Positions 61,365 to 64,000 of a stretch of DNA of 64,000 bases are shown here, piece by piece (within the stretch, counting starts at the first letter, position 1; each line of letters opens with the position of its first letter). The notes below the pieces were generated by a model, which did not search any database, had not been told where the DNA came from, and saw only the letters and a list, made by a program, of their open reading frames with translations. Source of the stretch: Floccularia luteovirens (Eukaryota; Basidiomycota; Agaricomycetes; Agaricales; Squamanitaceae); NCBI GenBank assembly GCA_009739215.1, contig VSJF01000007.1, positions 62,001-126,000 of the forward strand. The letters run 5' to 3'. The translations under genes were made by a program, and so were the position numbers.

Positions 61365-64000
61365 ATGCGGGACATTCCTCTTTTTTTATTTATCTATTGT
61401 ATTATAGTTATGAGGGTCATTGACCTCAGTCTCCCGCATTCCTATCAAAGCACTGTTTTCTCCCGCGAACAGTGTGCTATTCATCGTAGATTACCTATAG
61501 CAAATTTGTATGTAACACTAGGGATTTTAATGTATAAGTTCAAAAAACACACTTCTACTCCGCCTTATCAGCTTGTGTATCCTGAAGGTCAATTTTCATT
61601 CTCCAAATGGATTTGGAGCCACTGGCGCCTCCCCACAACCATCGCTGTTCCAAATAATCAGGGATTCAAATAAATCTCTCGAGGAGGGCTCCATTATTTA
61701 AATGTCATCAAACAAACCTAAATTCCATCAACGCCCTTATTCTGTTAAAGTCTCACAAGGATCTCCGCCAGTCGCCCCATTTTTATAGACGCGGGGACCG
61801 AGCGGGCGAAACTGTATAGGCCTGAGCAGGGGATGTAGATGGTAAGGGTCGAATTGGTGGGCTGTCAACAAGAAACCGTCAGGAAAAAAGTATCCTATTA
61901 AGAATCTTCTATCAGTAAGATATTTCTAGATCATTCAAACTCTAATGCAACGTAGATAGTCAGCATATCGAGTCAGCAGAATTGTAAATTTTTTGTTTTA
62001 TCATTATAGATACCGGTGGATCAAGGTATACATTGGGCGAAGGGATTTATAAAACATTGGACTCACATTTCACGCATATTGGGAGTGGTCTGTCAGGAGA
62101 GTCGATATTAATTGAGTCTATGCGACCAAACCATCGATCGGGCTAGGTCCCTTTAAGCTTCTCACCACGCCTTGTCAGGTATTGGCTAGGGACTACATTT
62201 CTGATGGGCACAGCAGAACTGGAGAGAGAGGGGAGGTGGACCCTTATTCTTCTGTTCGTTGTCACATTGTCCTTTTGATACCGTAAATGGAATCAACCAA
62301 CGGTTATTCAGAGAGCCGAACAAGTCACAGAGGGTGTGCCGTTCTTCTAGAGTCATCACCTTGTGGTGATGGAGATCCATGGGCGTATAAGGAAGTTGTT
62401 TCACGGGTAATTAAACATAAATATATCACCACTAAGTGAACAGTCATTTGCTTTTTTGTCTTCGAATGGATGATGTACACATGTTCAGGTGTATGCGGAG
62501 CCTGTATAATTTAGAGAAACACTGTAATGAAACATGTCATCAATATAATCTTACAGGCACGAGGATAGCTGCGAGATACATGTTAGCCACTAGCTTCACC
62601 CGCGGATGGCGCTGAGGAGGTCGAACCTAAATTGAAAGAAAGTGTTTGACTGATTCCAAATAGTTGCTGTATGTAAGTTATGAGAATGACATACACCACT
62701 TTTCCGAGAATACCGGCAAAGGAGCAATTCCGAGGGTGAAGATAGCGTCTATGATAGTGCATAATAGCTTACCTATTGGATGGCAACATTGCTCGATCAC
62801 ACTTCGAGATTTGATGAGGGTCAGTTCATATATTAGTGAGTTCGTAAATAGATGATGAGTAATAGCACATAGACGCTCTCACAACATTTTTTGGACATTT
62901 TCTCTCGGATTCGGAGTGTACACACTCTTAGTCCGCGGTGGAGTCCGGGATTCAAAGAAATGTATCTCTGTTTGATGTTCTTACGCCACCAGGCAACTAC
63001 AAGCGACCGAGGAACACCGGTGCTTGGCAAGTACCTCCAGACCAAACACGAAATGGTTCTTCACACGTAGGAATGTCGTTTCTTATCTCCTCGCACATTG
63101 CACTCCTAACCCACAGAAAAATACTGATAACTATTCTAACAAAAAAGGAACCCCACGGACCCTACGAATAATCGTCGAAACGTCTAATCAAAGCTGCCAA
63201 TGGGACTCCACTTGTACGTCCTCCATCATTATATACCTTGGTGGAGAATTTTGTTACACAATCAATTATTCAACATCAGGTTTTGTTAGTTATCAAATTA
63301 CCGAGGAGCTTCTTAAAGGGCAAAAGAAAAAAAATTCAAAGCGCTACTTTCACATGGTGTACGACAGGAATCTCCATCGTGTACATTGTCAGTTGTCCTA
63401 CAAATAGACAATATATATTGTTCTCAGCAGGGTTTGGCCAGGAAAAAATTTTCGAAGGACAAAGATAACTCATATTCTTCTTGATCGTCCTGTTTCATTC
63501 CTCATGTCTTCGATTAATACCATCCTGCAACAGGCTTATGGTTCATGCCTCTACCGTGACAATTCAATGCCAATTCGCCAATTCGCGGCGCGGACAGCAC
63601 GGGGTCTGTGCCTATTTTTGCTGACATGACTTGAATTAGTGGGTGTAGTAAAATTTCGTGAGTACGTGTTTCCTTTTTACCATATGGACAATCTAAACGT
63701 GTTTCGTAGCTGAACAATGGTTCGGGATTAAACTTTCCCGACATAACAACAATCTTTCTCCGATATCACCCTATGAACCAGTATAAAACACGGTTGCGCA
63801 TATGCGTTATATTATGAGATGAACGTAATCTGTTCCCTGTTGAGAACTGTGTAAAGACTCTGCCGGGGTTGGATGGTGAAGGATGGAATTTGTCTGCTTA
63901 CTCAAAGTTCTTTTTTGCGAACGCCGCCGTGCATGCGTGGATGCCGGACTTACACTTTCAGACTTCTTACCATTGCCCACATCGAATTCGGACCGTATGT
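61365..64000. other. Gene-free end of window, about 2.6 kb
   Basis: Downstream of the Myb gene. A minus-strand frame at 63514-63744 (starting GKFNPEPLFSYE, with CPYGKKETRTHE) is open but unrecognised and lacks splice support. Nothing else called. Confidence 0.35.

Noticed and set aside
63514..63744. 76-codon minus-strand frame near the right end
   Set aside because: Not recognised, no neighbouring exon, no conserved motif.
1..64000. Search for CRISPR arrays, rRNA, LTR pairs and complete transposons
   Set aside because: No regular spaced repeats, no rRNA-like blocks and no intact reverse transcriptase or transposase motifs were seen by eye.

Overview
This window looks like a piece of an AT-rich basidiomycete nuclear genome, probably Agaricomycotina. 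Genes lie on both strands, most are cut by several 45-65 base spliceosomal introns with GTAAGT/GTATGT-like donors and CTAAT-type branch sites, and the products include 5'-3' exoribonuclease XRN1, GMP synthetase, ALG12 and an ADP1-type ABC transporter. No bacterial operons, rRNA, CRISPR array or convincing tRNA were seen. The sequence was read by eye, so exon borders are inferred from splice consensus, reading phase and family conservation.

Layout. 0-3.4 kb: 5' end of a kinase-like gene running off the left edge, a cysteine-rich single-pass membrane protein, and a glutathione S-transferase. 5.2-9.8 kb: two small membrane proteins of unknown function. 10.6-11.3 kb: rearranged kinase-like relics. 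13.0-15.6 kb: a large low-complexity protein whose frame is broken twice near its 3' end. 18.0-19.4 kb: a two-finger zinc-finger regulator. 23.2-30.6 kb is the densest block: PLP homeostasis protein, ALG12 (convergent with it) and an ADP1-like ABCG transporter divergent from ALG12 across about 150 bases.

32.3-42.1 kb is a tandem segmental duplication. The unit is a kinase-like gene, a quinone-oxidoreductase-like MDR gene and a UPF0014 membrane protein gene. Both kinase copies are broken in different ways, both oxidoreductase copies look intact, and only the right-hand UPF0014 copy is complete because the left one stops at the duplication junction. Four loci of the same kinase-like family occur in the window.

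44.2-54.5 kb: a fungal SLATT-domain two-TM protein, a short divergent mini-gene, XRN1 (with three microexons of 4, 11 and 17 bases at its 5' end) and GMP synthetase. 54.5-59.8 kb is a gene-poor stretch. 59.8-61.4 kb holds a three-repeat Myb regulator. The rest up to 64 kb shows no supported gene. Housekeeping functions (RNA decay, GTP synthesis, N-glycan assembly, vitamin B6 balance) are interleaved with lineage-specific, duplicated and decaying genes; nothing in the arrangement indicates a single pathway cluster.
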